Part shown: positions 27,744 to 37,692 of the stretch, piece after piece
Position numbering within the stretch: the stretch's first letter is position 1
Layout of the letters: every line of letters starts with the position of its first letter
Assembly: GCF_014202035.1 (NCBI RefSeq)
Contig: NZ_JACHFR010000002.1
Span: 975,331 to 1,039,330, forward strand
Source: Treponema rectale
Lineage (GTDB): Bacteria > Spirochaetota > Spirochaetia > Treponematales > Treponemataceae
Direction of reading: 5' to 3'
DNA: 64,000 nt
Program-made: the position numbers and the translations under genes
Notes under the pieces: model-generated
What the model was told of the DNA's origin: nothing
The model's input: only the letters and a program-made list of their open reading frames with translations
Databases searched by the model: none

Positions 27744-27774
27744 CACTTCCGTAACAGCCGGTGCTGCTTTTTTG
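27744..27774 (+). repeat. imperfect direct repeat flanking the Rpn gene
   Basis: CACTTCCGTAACAG followed by a GGTGC-containing segment and six T matches 26792-26823. The 14-base core is identical and the rest is diverged. The stem of the first copy is partly lost here, so terminator strength is doubtful. Confidence 0.55.
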
Positions 27775-27904
27775 AATGAATTTAATCTAAAAAAAATCTC
27801 CCAAAACTGAAAATTAGAGAGTTTTAATTCCTGAAAAGCTAACCATAATATCTAGAAGGGCTTTTTTTTATAAAAGCAGGTCAATATTTTATGGGGGAAC
27901 AATT

Positions 27905-30900
27905 ATGGTTTTATTCTCTTCACAAAAAGTAAAAAAGTCTGCCTTGGTTACAATGATTCTTTTTTTAATGGCAGTGCTGGCAGGTTTTTCTTCCTGTTCA
28001 GCATCTTCAAATGATGACTCAGAACCAGAAGTCAGTGAGATTACGTTAAAGGTTCAAGATGATGCTACATCACTTGTTGTCGGTGATACTTTAAAGATAA
28101 CTGCTACTGTATTACCAAGAACAATAAAGAATCCTCAGATTACATGGAAGTCAAATCCTTCATCTGTAGCAACTGTAAGCAATGGTGTAGTTACAGGTGT
28201 TTCTGTCGGTAATGTTACTGTTACTGCAAAATGCGGTAAGAAAAGTGCTCAGGTTACTCTTACTGTAAAACGTGCAGAAAACGGAGAGACCGATGATTCT
28301 GTTGTAACAGGTGCAACTAAAGGAACCAGTGTCGGAACTTCGGGAACATCTTTTGAGGCAAAATCAAATAATGTTAACGATTATACTGTTCTTGTATGGT
28401 CAGATGAATTTGAAGGTACGAGCTTAAAAAATGAAAACTGGGCTTACGAGACCGGAAGAACAGGATGGGGTAATAATGAGTCTCAGAATTATACTACATC
28501 AAGCGACAATTCAGAAGTTAAAGGAGAAGTTCTCCGCATTACTGTAAAAGGTGACGGAACGACAGATCCTACGTCTGCACGTATAAAAAGTCAGGATTTA
28601 AAGTACTTTAAATACGGAAAACTTGAGGCCCGCATTAAATTTGATGAAGGTAATCTTTCATGGCCGGCATTCTGGATGCTTGGTCAGAATATGAGTGACG
28701 GTGTTACATGGCCGTATTGTGGTGAAATTGATATCATGGAGCATATCAATGAGGACCGCACCGTAATGGAAACCGTTCACTGGAATACTACAGGAAGTAA
28801 TCCCGCAACAGATACATATTCTCATGGCGGCTGGGGAACTCATTCACCTGATTACAGCGGAACAAAACCTCCGATTTCAAAAGATGACTGGCACATATAT
28901 GGCCTTAAGTGGACGGAAAATAAAATAACCATGTATGTGGATGACATTGATTATTTCAGCGTTGGTCTTGACGGAACAGGTTTTGACTGTTTTAAAAATC
29001 CTTTCTTCTTTATCTTGAATTACGCAGCAGGCGGTCAGCTTGTTGGTTATGACTGGGCTCCGGCTTCTGCATTTGCAGGTGTAAACTGGAACATGTATAT
29101 CGACTACATCCGTGTATATCAGGATGAAAATCATGTTGTAGACGGTGTTGCAGCAGTTCCTGTTGAATCTGTTTCTGTTACTGGAACTGCATCTGTAAAA
29201 GTTGGTTCGACAACTACTCTTACTGCAACTGTAACTCCTTCGAATGCAACAGATAAAACAGTAACCTGGTCTTCTGACGATGCAAATGTTGCGACAGTTT
29301 CTTCAGACGGTGTAGTAACCGGTGTGTCAGAGGGAAGTGCAGTTATTACTGCAACTGCAGGCGGTAAGTCATACAGCGTAACAGTCAGTGTAGAAGAAGC
29401 AGAAGTTGCCGTAACCTCTGTTACTGTAAGCGGAACAGGTTCTATAAAAGTAGGTGCAACTACAACCTTTACTGCAACTGTAACTCCTTCAAATGCAACG
29501 GATAAAACAGTGACCTGGTCTTCAGGAGATACAAGTGTTGCAACCGTTTCTTCAAGCGGGGTAGTAACCGGCGTAAAAGCAGGAAGTGCCGTTATTACTG
29601 CAACTGCAGGAGGAAAGTCCGGAACAAAAACTGTAACTGTTACTGCAGAATCATCTTCGGGAATTACTTCTCCTTTAAGCGGCTATTCCCTTATCTGGAA
29701 TGATGAATTTGATGAAGCTGATTCTGATGGAACACCATTAAGTACAAAATGGGGTTATGACATTGGTATAGGTTATTCTGCCTGTACAGATGGAAAGAAC
29801 CCGAATAATGGAAACTGGGGTAACGGAGAACTTCAGTGGTATTCAGACAATGATGCCGACAACACATATGTAAGTGACGGAACTCTTAAAATTGTTGCAA
29901 AGAAAGAATCTTCCAACGGAATGAATTATACATCCGGACGTATTGTTACCCGCAGTATTACAGGTGGACAGTGGAAATACGGATATATAGAAATGTCTGC
30001 AAAGATTCCAAATGATGCCGGTGTATGGCCTGCATTCTGGATGCTTGACCAGGATATATATGATGGAGAAAACTGGCCTGGAAGCGGAGAGATTGACATC
30101 ATGGAATCCAGTGTAAATCTCTGGGGAAGCGACAATGTTTACGGAACCCTTCACTGTACTGCAGGAAGCGGAGGAAGTCCTGTATTTACAAAGAATTCTA
30201 CAGTTTCTTTCAGTGACGGAAAATTCCATAAATATGCCGTGGACTGGGATGATGATCACATTGACTGGTATTATGACGACGTAAAAGTATTTACATATAA
30301 TCCGGCAAGCTATGATGACGGGCCGTGGCCATTTAAAGAAGAATTTTACATCATTATAAACCTTGCCGTGGGCGGAAACCTTGGTGGTGAAGTTCCTTCT
30401 GACTTTACCTCAAGTACTATGGAAGTTGACTACGTGCGCGTATGGCAGAAAGATGCCGGATATACAGACAGAAGCGGAGCTGTGGAAGTCACTGGAGCAC
30501 CTTCTTCAACTGTAACAAAAAACATTCCGGATGGAGCAAAGGTTGTGTATGATTCCACTGCAGCTGCAACAAATGGAATTACCGGAGGCGGTTCATGGAA
30601 CGGCGGCTGGGCATGGAGTGACTATACAGCAGGTGATAAGACTTTAAAGCAGGTTACATTCAGTTCCATTAATGGAGATAATGCCTGCGGCGGATGGAAT
30701 ATCAGCAGTTATGATTATGGAGCAAATGCAAAACTTCATTTAAGTGTTTATGCAAGTCACGATTTCCAGATTAAGCCTGTAAAGCCCGATACAGCTTATT
30801 CTCAGACAGTTTCTTCTGACGGTACTTATGAATGGGTTGATGTAGAAATTGATCTTGGTTCTGCAAATACTCTCTCTCAAATCGGATTTATTTCCTCTGT

Positions 30901-31336
30901 CGTACAGACCATCTGGGTAGACCATGTTTATATTACTGAATCTGACAGCGGTTCAAGCGGATCCGGAGGAAGCGGTTCAGGTTCCGGCGGAAGTGGAGAT
31001 ACTGGTTCCGGAATTGACTGGAGCAGTATTAACTTCGCCGGAGACGGAGCGGGAGGTGGAGCTTATAGCAATAAATATAAGTTCTATTCAGAAAACAATG
31101 TAGGTTCCCTTGTGAACATACAGAGTTCATTCGGAAAAGAAGCTGGTTTGTATGTGGCATTTAATGATGTCGGAGCACCTTCGGCCTGTTCTTTATCAAA
31201 AGAAAACTATGCTCAGCAGGGGGCAGGTATGTTGTTCTATATCAGTAAATTTACTGCAAAGGAAACTTCTTTCACAATAACTGCTGGTGGTAAAACCTAC
31301 ACTTGTGCAGTTTACTATGCCGATGGAGCAGAGTAA
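27905..31336 (+). CDS. lipoprotein with two GH16 glucanase domains and Ig-like repeats
   Basis: 1143 residues. The signal peptide ends LAGFSSC (lipid Cys31). Order: one Big_2 Ig-like repeat (about 42-125), first GH16 domain (about 160-410, GEIDIMEH with Glu274, Asp276, Glu279), two near-identical Big_2 repeats (about 418-585), second GH16 domain (about 590-855, GEIDIMES with Glu729, Asp731, Glu734), a carbohydrate-binding-like module (about 880-1010), a Gly/Ser linker (GSSGSGGSGSG), and an unknown C-terminal domain of about 110 residues. Both enzyme domains keep the E-x-D-x-x-E triad, so two active endoglucanases on one surface chain are likely. GGGGGAAC precedes the start. It is the central enzyme of the beta-1,3-glucan locus. 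Confidence 0.9.
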   Translation: MVLFSSQKVKKSALVTMILFLMAVLAGFSSCSASSNDDSEPEVSEITLKVQDDATSLVVGDTLKITATVLPRTIKNPQITWKSNPSSVATVSNGVVTGVSVGNVTVTAKCGKKSAQVTLTVKRAENGETDDSVVTGATKGTSVGTSGTSFEAKSNNVNDYTVLVWSDEFEGTSLKNENWAYETGRTGWGNNESQNYTTSSDNSEVKGEVLRITVKGDGTTDPTSARIKSQDLKYFKYGKLEARIKFDEGNLSWPAFWMLGQNMSDGVTWPYCGEIDIMEHINEDRTVMETVHWNTTGSNPATDTYSHGGWGTHSPDYSGTKPPISKDDWHIYGLKWTENKITMYVDDIDYFSVGLDGTGFDCFKNPFFFILNYAAGGQLVGYDWAPASAFAGVNWNMYIDYIRVYQDENHVVDGVAAVPVESVSVTGTASVKVGSTTTLTATVTPSNATDKTVTWSSDDANVATVSSDGVVTGVSEGSAVITATAGGKSYSVTVSVEEAEVAVTSVTVSGTGSIKVGATTTFTATVTPSNATDKTVTWSSGDTSVATVSSSGVVTGVKAGSAVITATAGGKSGTKTVTVTAESSSGITSPLSGYSLIWNDEFDEADSDGTPLSTKWGYDIGIGYSACTDGKNPNNGNWGNGELQWYSDNDADNTYVSDGTLKIVAKKESSNGMNYTSGRIVTRSITGGQWKYGYIEMSAKIPNDAGVWPAFWMLDQDIYDGENWPGSGEIDIMESSVNLWGSDNVYGTLHCTAGSGGSPVFTKNSTVSFSDGKFHKYAVDWDDDHIDWYYDDVKVFTYNPASYDDGPWPFKEEFYIIINLAVGGNLGGEVPSDFTSSTMEVDYVRVWQKDAGYTDRSGAVEVTGAPSSTVTKNIPDGAKVVYDSTAAATNGITGGGSWNGGWAWSDYTAGDKTLKQVTFSSINGDNACGGWNISSYDYGANAKLHLSVYASHDFQIKPVKPDTAYSQTVSSDGTYEWVDVEIDLGSANTLSQIGFISSVVQTIWVDHVYITESDSGSSGSGGSGSGSGGSGDTGSGIDWSSINFAGDGAGGGAYSNKYKFYSENNVGSLVNIQSSFGKEAGLYVAFNDVGAPSACSLSKENYAQQGAGMLFYISKFTAKETSFTITAGGKTYTCAVYYADGAE

Positions 31337-31354
31337 GATTTAATTAAATTGCAG

Positions 31355-31391
31355 TGCAGGCCTTTCTTTCTGACGGGCCTGCATTTTTTTT
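31355..31391 (+). terminator. terminator after the double GH16 gene
   Basis: TGCAGGCC (31355-31362) pairs with GGCCTGCA (31376-31383), followed by eight T. It separates the GH16 gene from the GH64 gene, which therefore needs its own promoter. Confidence 0.85.
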
Positions 31392-31410
31392 CATTTCAAA
31401 ACATCCTAAA

Positions 31411-31430
31411 ACCGAAATATAAAGACTACA
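31411..31430 (+). promoter_or_regulatory. ACCGAAA element upstream of the GH64 gene
   Basis: ACCGAAATATAAAGACTACA shares 14 of 20 positions with the element before the sensor kinase gene (40544-40563). In each, a -10-like TAYA begins 16 bases after the first A. It is probably part of a promoter and its control site. Confidence 0.45.
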
Positions 31431-31476
31431 GAAATAAAAAAAAGTGTAATACCTTTGTATTTGCAGGAGGAATTCC

Positions 31477-34278
31477 ATGAATAAAATCAGAAACTTTTTT
31501 CAGTTAAAATCATGTGTGTTTTTATTTTTTATCGCAGGTGTTTTTTCAGTAATTTCCTGTGAAGTGAATTCAGATTCTGAACCGGCACCTGTAAAAGTAG
31601 AAAGCGTTACTCTTTCTGGAACAGATTCCCTGAAAGAAGGTGAATCAAAAACATTTACGGTTACGGTATTGCCAGAAAATGCTGCAGATAAAACTGTTAC
31701 CTGGACTTCTTCTGATTCAGAAATTTTAAAAGTTGATGCCGGCGGACTTGTTACTGCTATAAAAGAGGGAAAGGCTGTCATTACAGTAACTTCATCTGAC
31801 GGTAATAAAAAAGACAGTATTGAAGTAACTGTTGTAAAAAAACAGACTTCTGAAGATAACGGCGGAGATGACAACGGGGGAGGGAATAACGGAGGACAGG
31901 AAGGAGGGGAAACAGAAAATCCTGAACAGCCTCAGTCTGCTCCATCAGTGGAAATTCCTTCCGGAGTTTATGTAATTCAGAATTCATCAAAAAGCATTTC
32001 CACATTCGGCGGTGCTTTAGGCTGGAATGCAGGTTCCGTTGAACTTTCAGATTACACTTATCCGTCAGATTCAAAAAAAGCAAAGAAAGTAGTATTTACC
32101 CGTAACGGTGCTTATGATGCTTTTTATGTCAATACAACCATGCTTGATGTGACGGCTTCTCCAAAACTTTATATGAGCGTGTATGCTTCTCATGATTTTG
32201 CAATCAAAGCCATGACCACAAACAGAGAAGATTCATTCACTGTAGAAAATGACGGTGAATGGGGCTGGCATAGTGTTGAGTATGACATGGGAGCTGCTTC
32301 TGAAATTACAATGATATGTTTTGTATCAAGTATTCCCCAGACAATATATGTTGATAAGGTTTATGTAACCGGCGCAAAAGTTTCTTCCGGTTCAGAAGGA
32401 AGCGGCGGCAGTGGATCCGGCGGAACTCAGCCTGATGAAAACCTTACGGGAATAAGCATAAGCGGACCTTCTTCAGTAAAGGTAACTTCCCAGATAAATC
32501 TTACTGTAACGGCAACTCCATCTGATGCTTCTACAGGAACTGTAACCTGGTCAAGTTCAAATGAAGATATTGCCCTTGTTTCAAATAAGGGAACGGTTAC
32601 AGGCCTTTCTGTTGGAACTGTCGTTATTACTGCAGAGGCCGGAAGTTTTTCTGCAGAAAAAACAATTAAAGTTATAGAAGATGTAGATCCTGAAAGTGCA
32701 GTTCAAAAACCTTCTGACATTTCACCTGAATCAAAATACACTGTTCCTTTCGGTGTTGTAACAAACGGCGGAATCGGTAACGGTCAGTTCAGTATCTGTT
32801 TCGGAGCTCCTTCTCCTATGGCAGACTACTGGGATTTATTTATTACAGGCGGTGATTACAGCGAACAGAAAGTAAAGCTTGGTACTTGCGGCGTGACAAA
32901 TATAAAAACAGGCAAAGCCGGTACATACAGTCTTTCGCTTTATGCAGTATATGTTGTTGATGATGTTCCTCATTATTCAAATCCCTGGACGGGCAGTGTA
33001 AACGTAACTACAGATTCTGTTGCACAGACTTTACCTTCTGATGCTGAAGCGCGCCTTGCTAACAGAACTCTCGTAAAAAAGAAGGACACAACGACCCTTA
33101 CCCTTCAGTTTGAAAACAATACCGGTTACTGGCGTGATGATCAGATCTGGGTAACGGGTTATGGTCGCAATGCAATAGGTGAGTGGTGCTATCTTAATAA
33201 AGACGGAACTGCAATTCCAATTCAGGCAGGTACGACAAGTGAGGACTGGTCTTTCCGTTTCAGTGATGTGGATCCTGAATGGGGACTTCAGTGTAAGGAC
33301 TTCAGTTCCAGCCGCATTTATTTTACCTGTGGTGATGAACCTGTAACCATGAATGCCGTTATTGACGGAAACGGAAATGTTGGTGTTGCTCAGCCTAATA
33401 TGGCAATAGAAAATGATTCTAACTCTACAAAATATTTTGACTGGATTGAATTTACTTCCGGCGGAGTTCTTTATGTAAATACGACTCAGGTAGATGCCTT
33501 TACATTCCCTATCGTAGTTGCAGATTATGCAGATGACGGAATGGGCGGTTATGAATGGAAAAAATCTGTAGGTGTTACAAAGAGCCGCAGTGAAGTTTTT
33601 GCAGCCTGGGATTCATGGACAGATAAATACACGCATTATAAAAACCTTGTACGCTGCAATGGAACAAGAATTCTGGCGCCATGCAAAGTTCCGAAAACAG
33701 ATTTTGATATGACTTATATGGATTCTTACATTGCTGATGTATGGAACTATTATAAGACTCATGACCTTTATTATTCAGAAAATGAACACGGTACATACAC
33801 TGGACGAGTTCATGAGATTGCGGATAAAAACGGAGTTACAAGAAATGTGCTCATAATGACCCGTGCCGGGGATGGAGCAAAGTTTTATGTTTATGACACT
33901 CCTAACATGGAAGAAGCTTTTGAAGGAAGCGGAAAACTTGCAATGGACTGTTCACCGGGGCAGAGCATGGAATGGTTTGGTACTTCAGAATACGGAAATG
34001 CAGAAACTTCTAAAAATGTTCAGAACCGTATCTGTTCTGCATTTACCCGTCATGCCTTTATTAAGCAGGGAAACGACTACATAAATGTCATGGATGATCC
34101 GAGCCGTTATTATTCGGAAGAGCCGGCAAACATGTATTCTGCATTTTTCCATAAAGAAGCCGGAAACCTTGACGGATATGCCTACGGTTTTGCCTACGAT
34201 GACAATCATGATCAGTCTACGACTACTGTTGACGGTAACTGCCGCGGAGTTGTTGTAGGAATCGGAGCCTGGGAATAA
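31477..34278 (+). CDS. GH64 beta-1,3-glucanase lipoprotein with Ig-like repeats
   Basis: 933 residues. The signal peptide ends FSVISC (lipid Cys28). A Big_2 repeat (about 38-115), a Gly/Asn/Asp/Glu linker, a carbohydrate-binding-like module (about 164-294) that resembles the one in the double GH16 protein, a Gly/Ser linker and a second Big_2 repeat (about 320-405) precede the enzyme. The catalytic region is about 430-933 and resembles GH64 laminaripentaose-forming beta-1,3-glucanases: SSRIYFTCG, then IEFTSGGVLYVNTTQVDAF with Glu658 and Asp673 in the spacing expected of the catalytic pair, and YGFAYDDNHDQSTTTV near the end. It would cut beta-1,3-glucan at the cell surface. AGGAGG precedes the start. 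Confidence 0.85.
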   Translation: MNKIRNFFQLKSCVFLFFIAGVFSVISCEVNSDSEPAPVKVESVTLSGTDSLKEGESKTFTVTVLPENAADKTVTWTSSDSEILKVDAGGLVTAIKEGKAVITVTSSDGNKKDSIEVTVVKKQTSEDNGGDDNGGGNNGGQEGGETENPEQPQSAPSVEIPSGVYVIQNSSKSISTFGGALGWNAGSVELSDYTYPSDSKKAKKVVFTRNGAYDAFYVNTTMLDVTASPKLYMSVYASHDFAIKAMTTNREDSFTVENDGEWGWHSVEYDMGAASEITMICFVSSIPQTIYVDKVYVTGAKVSSGSEGSGGSGSGGTQPDENLTGISISGPSSVKVTSQINLTVTATPSDASTGTVTWSSSNEDIALVSNKGTVTGLSVGTVVITAEAGSFSAEKTIKVIEDVDPESAVQKPSDISPESKYTVPFGVVTNGGIGNGQFSICFGAPSPMADYWDLFITGGDYSEQKVKLGTCGVTNIKTGKAGTYSLSLYAVYVVDDVPHYSNPWTGSVNVTTDSVAQTLPSDAEARLANRTLVKKKDTTTLTLQFENNTGYWRDDQIWVTGYGRNAIGEWCYLNKDGTAIPIQAGTTSEDWSFRFSDVDPEWGLQCKDFSSSRIYFTCGDEPVTMNAVIDGNGNVGVAQPNMAIENDSNSTKYFDWIEFTSGGVLYVNTTQVDAFTFPIVVADYADDGMGGYEWKKSVGVTKSRSEVFAAWDSWTDKYTHYKNLVRCNGTRILAPCKVPKTDFDMTYMDSYIADVWNYYKTHDLYYSENEHGTYTGRVHEIADKNGVTRNVLIMTRAGDGAKFYVYDTPNMEEAFEGSGKLAMDCSPGQSMEWFGTSEYGNAETSKNVQNRICSAFTRHAFIKQGNDYINVMDDPSRYYSEEPANMYSAFFHKEAGNLDGYAYGFAYDDNHDQSTTTVDGNCRGVVVGIGAWE

Positions 34279-34306
34279 CATGCATTTCGGTTTTAATCAT
34301 AAAATA

Positions 34307-34326
34307 ACCGAAAAAAACACTCTATA
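34307..34326 (+). promoter_or_regulatory. ACCGAAA element upstream of the second Ig-like lipoprotein gene
   Basis: ACCGAAAAAAACACTCTATA, with TATAAG as a possible -10 starting 16 bases after the first A. TTTCGGTT at 34286 forms an inverted repeat with AACCGAAA here, 13 bases apart, which would suit a dimeric regulator. Confidence 0.45.
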
Positions 34327-34401
34327 AGTAAAAAGCACTCCCTACCTTCTGTAAATATTACCCCTTAGAATAGGGTAAGTAGAAAAAAAAGGGGGTGTAT
34401 T

Positions 34402-37400
34402 ATGCAGAAAATTGCAAAATTTTTTGAAAAAACTATGTTTACTGCTGCTGCAGTAGTGTTTTTTGCATTTGGTGCATTGTTTGTATCGTGTTCTGACGGA
34501 GGCGGTTCCGGCGGAAGTTCTGTCAGCCTGAAATCCATTTCACTTGATGTTACGGATGTAAAGACAGCTTATATTTCAGGAGAAGATGCTTTTACTGCTG
34601 AAGGATTAAAAGTAACTGCGCTTTATTCAGACAAGTCAAGAAAAGAAATCAGTGCAGAAGAATATACAGTTACCGGTTACGAAAAATATGCAGATGCTAA
34701 CGGAGTACTTTCTCTTACCGGCGATGCAAATTATGTAAGCGTAAAGATTACCGTTGAATATAACGGACAGAAAGCTTCGTATTCCATTGTAATTTCAAAA
34801 CCTGTTTCCCGCATAACGGTTGATGTATCTAAAGCTGTAACGGATTTCTTTACGGGTGATGAAATTTCACTTGAAGCTGTTGAACTGGCAGAGGATGACG
34901 AAGAACAGGCTGCAGGCTTTATCGTCCGTGCATTCTATCTTAATGAAGGTGATGAAGGTTATGCAGAAGAAGCAGACGAAGTTGTAACGACAGGCGTAAG
35001 TTTTACTGCAGTAGACAGTTCCGTAAGCGGAACTACTGACGTTAAGGCATCTTATCTTGGAAAAGAAAGTGAAGCTTTTGCTGTAAACGTTTATAGAATT
35101 TCTGGAACTGTTGCTTCTGAATATGAAAAGGGAGATGCAGTACCTTCTCTTGATGGAATTAAAGTTTATCTAGGTGATGAAGAAGTAACTGGTGCTGAGG
35201 TTGTTCTTAAAGATTCAGAAGGAAATGAATATGCTGAATCAGTTTTCAAAGTAGGTACATATTCCCTTATCGTAACAGCCGGAACTGCAGAGAAAACTTT
35301 TGCAGAAATTACAGTTAACCGTCCTGATGCAGAAAAGTTTGCTGTTATATCAGATGAATCAAAAATTGAAGGTGCAGCCCTTCAGATAAGAATTGATGCT
35401 TCTGACATGAATGTAAAATGGGCAGAAAATCTTGAATCTGTAAAACCTGAAATTACTTTGTCTGACGGAACTGTCAGCTCGGACCCGGGGGCATTCTTTA
35501 CAGCTCCTGCGGTAAATGCAGATACAGGAATTGTAGAAAAGTTTACAATTCAGATTGTACTTACTTCTCCTGTTTCTACAACAGTTGCAGATGTATCAGC
35601 TGATATTGCCGGAACAAAATACAAGGCTACAGTTCGTTTTGTAAACGGTTCATGCATTCCTTCTGATTATGTTCCTTCTTCCCTTGTTCTTGATAAAACT
35701 TCTGTTGAACTTTCATGCGCTGCAACAACAACATTTAAAGTAACAGACGGAAAGTACGGCCTTGATTATTCTTCTGATGTAACATGGTCACTTGAAGAGG
35801 ATTCAACCGGTTCTTCGATTGAAGGCGGTCTGTTTACTGCTGGAACAGTTGATGAACTTTCTACTGTAACAGTTCGCGCAAGCCTTAAGGCAAATCCTTC
35901 TGTTTATGCAGAAGCTTCTGTTACAATCAATCCTGATAAGGATGATGTTTCTTCAATCTATGATGCCCGTATTTATAATGAAGAGAATAACGGTGCATGG
36001 TTCCATGGTGAACTTTCATGGGATGATTCACAGTATAAGATTGTAGAAATAACATCAAAGAGTGCCGGCATTCAGAATATTATAGATGTTGTTCCTGCTG
36101 AGGATAAGACAACTTTCATGATCAATCTTACCAGCGGAGAGTATCGCGGTGTAACAAAAACTTTTGTATTCCGCGTTAAGACAGAAAAAGGTGCTTATTA
36201 CGATGTAAGCGTAACTTACACAGACAGAGATGTTACTGCCGGCGGATCAACAACTTCTATTGATGATGTTTCAGTTGAAGAAGCTGTTCTTAATCCAAAA
36301 CTTATTCTTGCAAAAGAAAATGTAGAAGTTGAAAAAAACGGTACTGTCAGAGTTGCCATTGCTTACGATGAGATTTTAGATTTTGATGCAGCAAAAATGT
36401 CTGCAGCTTCTTCTGATGATGAAGTGGTAACTGCTAAAATTGAAGGAACTGAACTTGTTCTTTCATGGGTAAAAGATGGTGAAGCGACAGTAACTGTATC
36501 TTATGATAACAGTGTGACAGTGAAGACAACTATAGCTGTAACAGCCCTTGCAGGAGAGATTGTGTATGAATCTCTTCCAATTCTTCCTAAGGGAAATATG
36601 CAGACAAAGGTTGAAGGTGCAAGTGTGTGGCTTTACCTTGACAACACAAATCTCGGAATTAGTGGAACTGATGCAAGCAAAGTTGAAGTTACGGTAACGG
36701 ATACGGCAACTGGAAATGAAGTTGGCATTAACACAAAGGAATTCAATGACTACGGTGCAAACACAGTAAGACTTTATCTTGTATTTGGTGCTGCTTATGC
36801 TAACCTTAAAGTAGATGTTGTTGGAACATTCAACGGCAAAAATTACAAGGGCGAGGCTGTCTTCAAGGATGGTATATACCAGTTTGAATTTGTACCTGAG
36901 GCTCTTGTCGTAAGTCCTGCAACAAAAACTGTTGAAACTGGAAGTGAAGTTACATTTACTGTAAAAGATACCAAATATGGTGTAGATATTACTGATAAAT
37001 GTACCTTTGCTACAGATAATGCCACAGTTAATGGTAATAAAGTGACTGTAGGCGACGCTGTAGGAGCTGTAACGGTAACAGTAACTTATAACGATGACGA
37101 AAGTATTTCGGCAAGTGCAACGCTTAATGTTGTTGAAGCAGGTTCTGTTTCTTATGATGTTGTACCAGTCCTCGTAAACGATACTTCAATCGGAGGAAAC
37201 CAGATATTCTTATATCTTGACAACAGTATAATTAAAATGGCTGTAAAGAATAAGTTTGAAAATGAGATGGAATTTGTTTTTACTGATACAAAGACAAACG
37301 AAGTTCTTGCGGTTACACCAGTTGAATACAATGATTGGAAAGGAGATAAATTCCGTCTTTATGCAACTCTTCCTTCTGGAGGACATGACGATGCAACCTT

Positions 37401-37482
37401 ACGGATAACGGCAACATTTGGTGACAAGTCTTATCAGAGTACTGTTACTTTTGAAGGTGGAAAAGCTGTTTCAAATGAATAA
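34402..37482 (+). CDS. large Ig-like-domain lipoprotein with three copies of an unknown module
   Basis: 1026 residues. The signal peptide ends GALFVSC (lipid Cys30). Big_3-type repeats at about 45-135 and 138-230, then a mixed array. A module of about 100 residues occurs three times (about 313-418, 724-823, 920-1020). Its core runs from a hydrophobic strand (ALQIRIDASDMNVKW, SVWLYLDNTNLGIS, QIFLYLDNSIIKMA) to a closing ATVRFVNGS, GEAVFKDG, STVTFEGG. Each of the first two is followed by an Ig-like repeat opening VPSSLVLDKTSVEL or VPEALVVSPATKTV. No catalytic residues are recognised. A glucan-binding or scaffold role is inferred from the locus. GGGGGTG precedes the ATG; a strong terminator follows. 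Confidence 0.7.
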   Translation: MQKIAKFFEKTMFTAAAVVFFAFGALFVSCSDGGGSGGSSVSLKSISLDVTDVKTAYISGEDAFTAEGLKVTALYSDKSRKEISAEEYTVTGYEKYADANGVLSLTGDANYVSVKITVEYNGQKASYSIVISKPVSRITVDVSKAVTDFFTGDEISLEAVELAEDDEEQAAGFIVRAFYLNEGDEGYAEEADEVVTTGVSFTAVDSSVSGTTDVKASYLGKESEAFAVNVYRISGTVASEYEKGDAVPSLDGIKVYLGDEEVTGAEVVLKDSEGNEYAESVFKVGTYSLIVTAGTAEKTFAEITVNRPDAEKFAVISDESKIEGAALQIRIDASDMNVKWAENLESVKPEITLSDGTVSSDPGAFFTAPAVNADTGIVEKFTIQIVLTSPVSTTVADVSADIAGTKYKATVRFVNGSCIPSDYVPSSLVLDKTSVELSCAATTTFKVTDGKYGLDYSSDVTWSLEEDSTGSSIEGGLFTAGTVDELSTVTVRASLKANPSVYAEASVTINPDKDDVSSIYDARIYNEENNGAWFHGELSWDDSQYKIVEITSKSAGIQNIIDVVPAEDKTTFMINLTSGEYRGVTKTFVFRVKTEKGAYYDVSVTYTDRDVTAGGSTTSIDDVSVEEAVLNPKLILAKENVEVEKNGTVRVAIAYDEILDFDAAKMSAASSDDEVVTAKIEGTELVLSWVKDGEATVTVSYDNSVTVKTTIAVTALAGEIVYESLPILPKGNMQTKVEGASVWLYLDNTNLGISGTDASKVEVTVTDTATGNEVGINTKEFNDYGANTVRLYLVFGAAYANLKVDVVGTFNGKNYKGEAVFKDGIYQFEFVPEALVVSPATKTVETGSEVTFTVKDTKYGVDITDKCTFATDNATVNGNKVTVGDAVGAVTVTVTYNDDESISASATLNVVEAGSVSYDVVPVLVNDTSIGGNQIFLYLDNSIIKMAVKNKFENEMEFVFTDTKTNEVLAVTPVEYNDWKGDKFRLYATLPSGGHDDATLRITATFGDKSYQSTVTFEGGKAVSNE

Positions 37483-37520
37483 AATAATTTAGTAGAATTT
37501 TTACTTTGTTCTCAATCCGT

Positions 37521-37573
37521 CCCCCGTCTGCACTTCTCCTTAATTATACGCGGACGGGGGATTTCTTTTTTTC
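37521..37573 (+). terminator. terminator after the second Ig-like lipoprotein gene
   Basis: CCCCCGTCTGC (37521-37531) pairs with GCGGACGGGGG (37550-37560), one G-T pair, then ATTTC and a T-run. Confidence 0.85.
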
Positions 37574-37581
37574 AGGCTGAA

Positions 37582-37634
37582 GTTAAATAAAAAAAGTACC
37601 GGAATCATGAAATTCTGTTTACGATTCCGGTACT
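37582..37634 (-). terminator. terminator after the GH3 gene
   Basis: On the minus strand AGTACCGGAATC pairs with GATTCCGGTACT, a 12-bp perfect stem (37595-37606 with 37623-37634), followed by seven T. Both convergent genes thus have their own terminator. Confidence 0.85.
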
Positions 37635-37692
37635 TGCTATAGAAAGATTATGTTTTAATTCCCGTAATTCAGGGCGTTAAAACCTGATGAGT

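Noticed and set aside
34286..34314. Terminator after the GH64 gene
   Set aside because: The inverted repeat TTTCGGTT/AACCGAAA is followed by A's on the plus strand, not T's. It fits better as a binding site.
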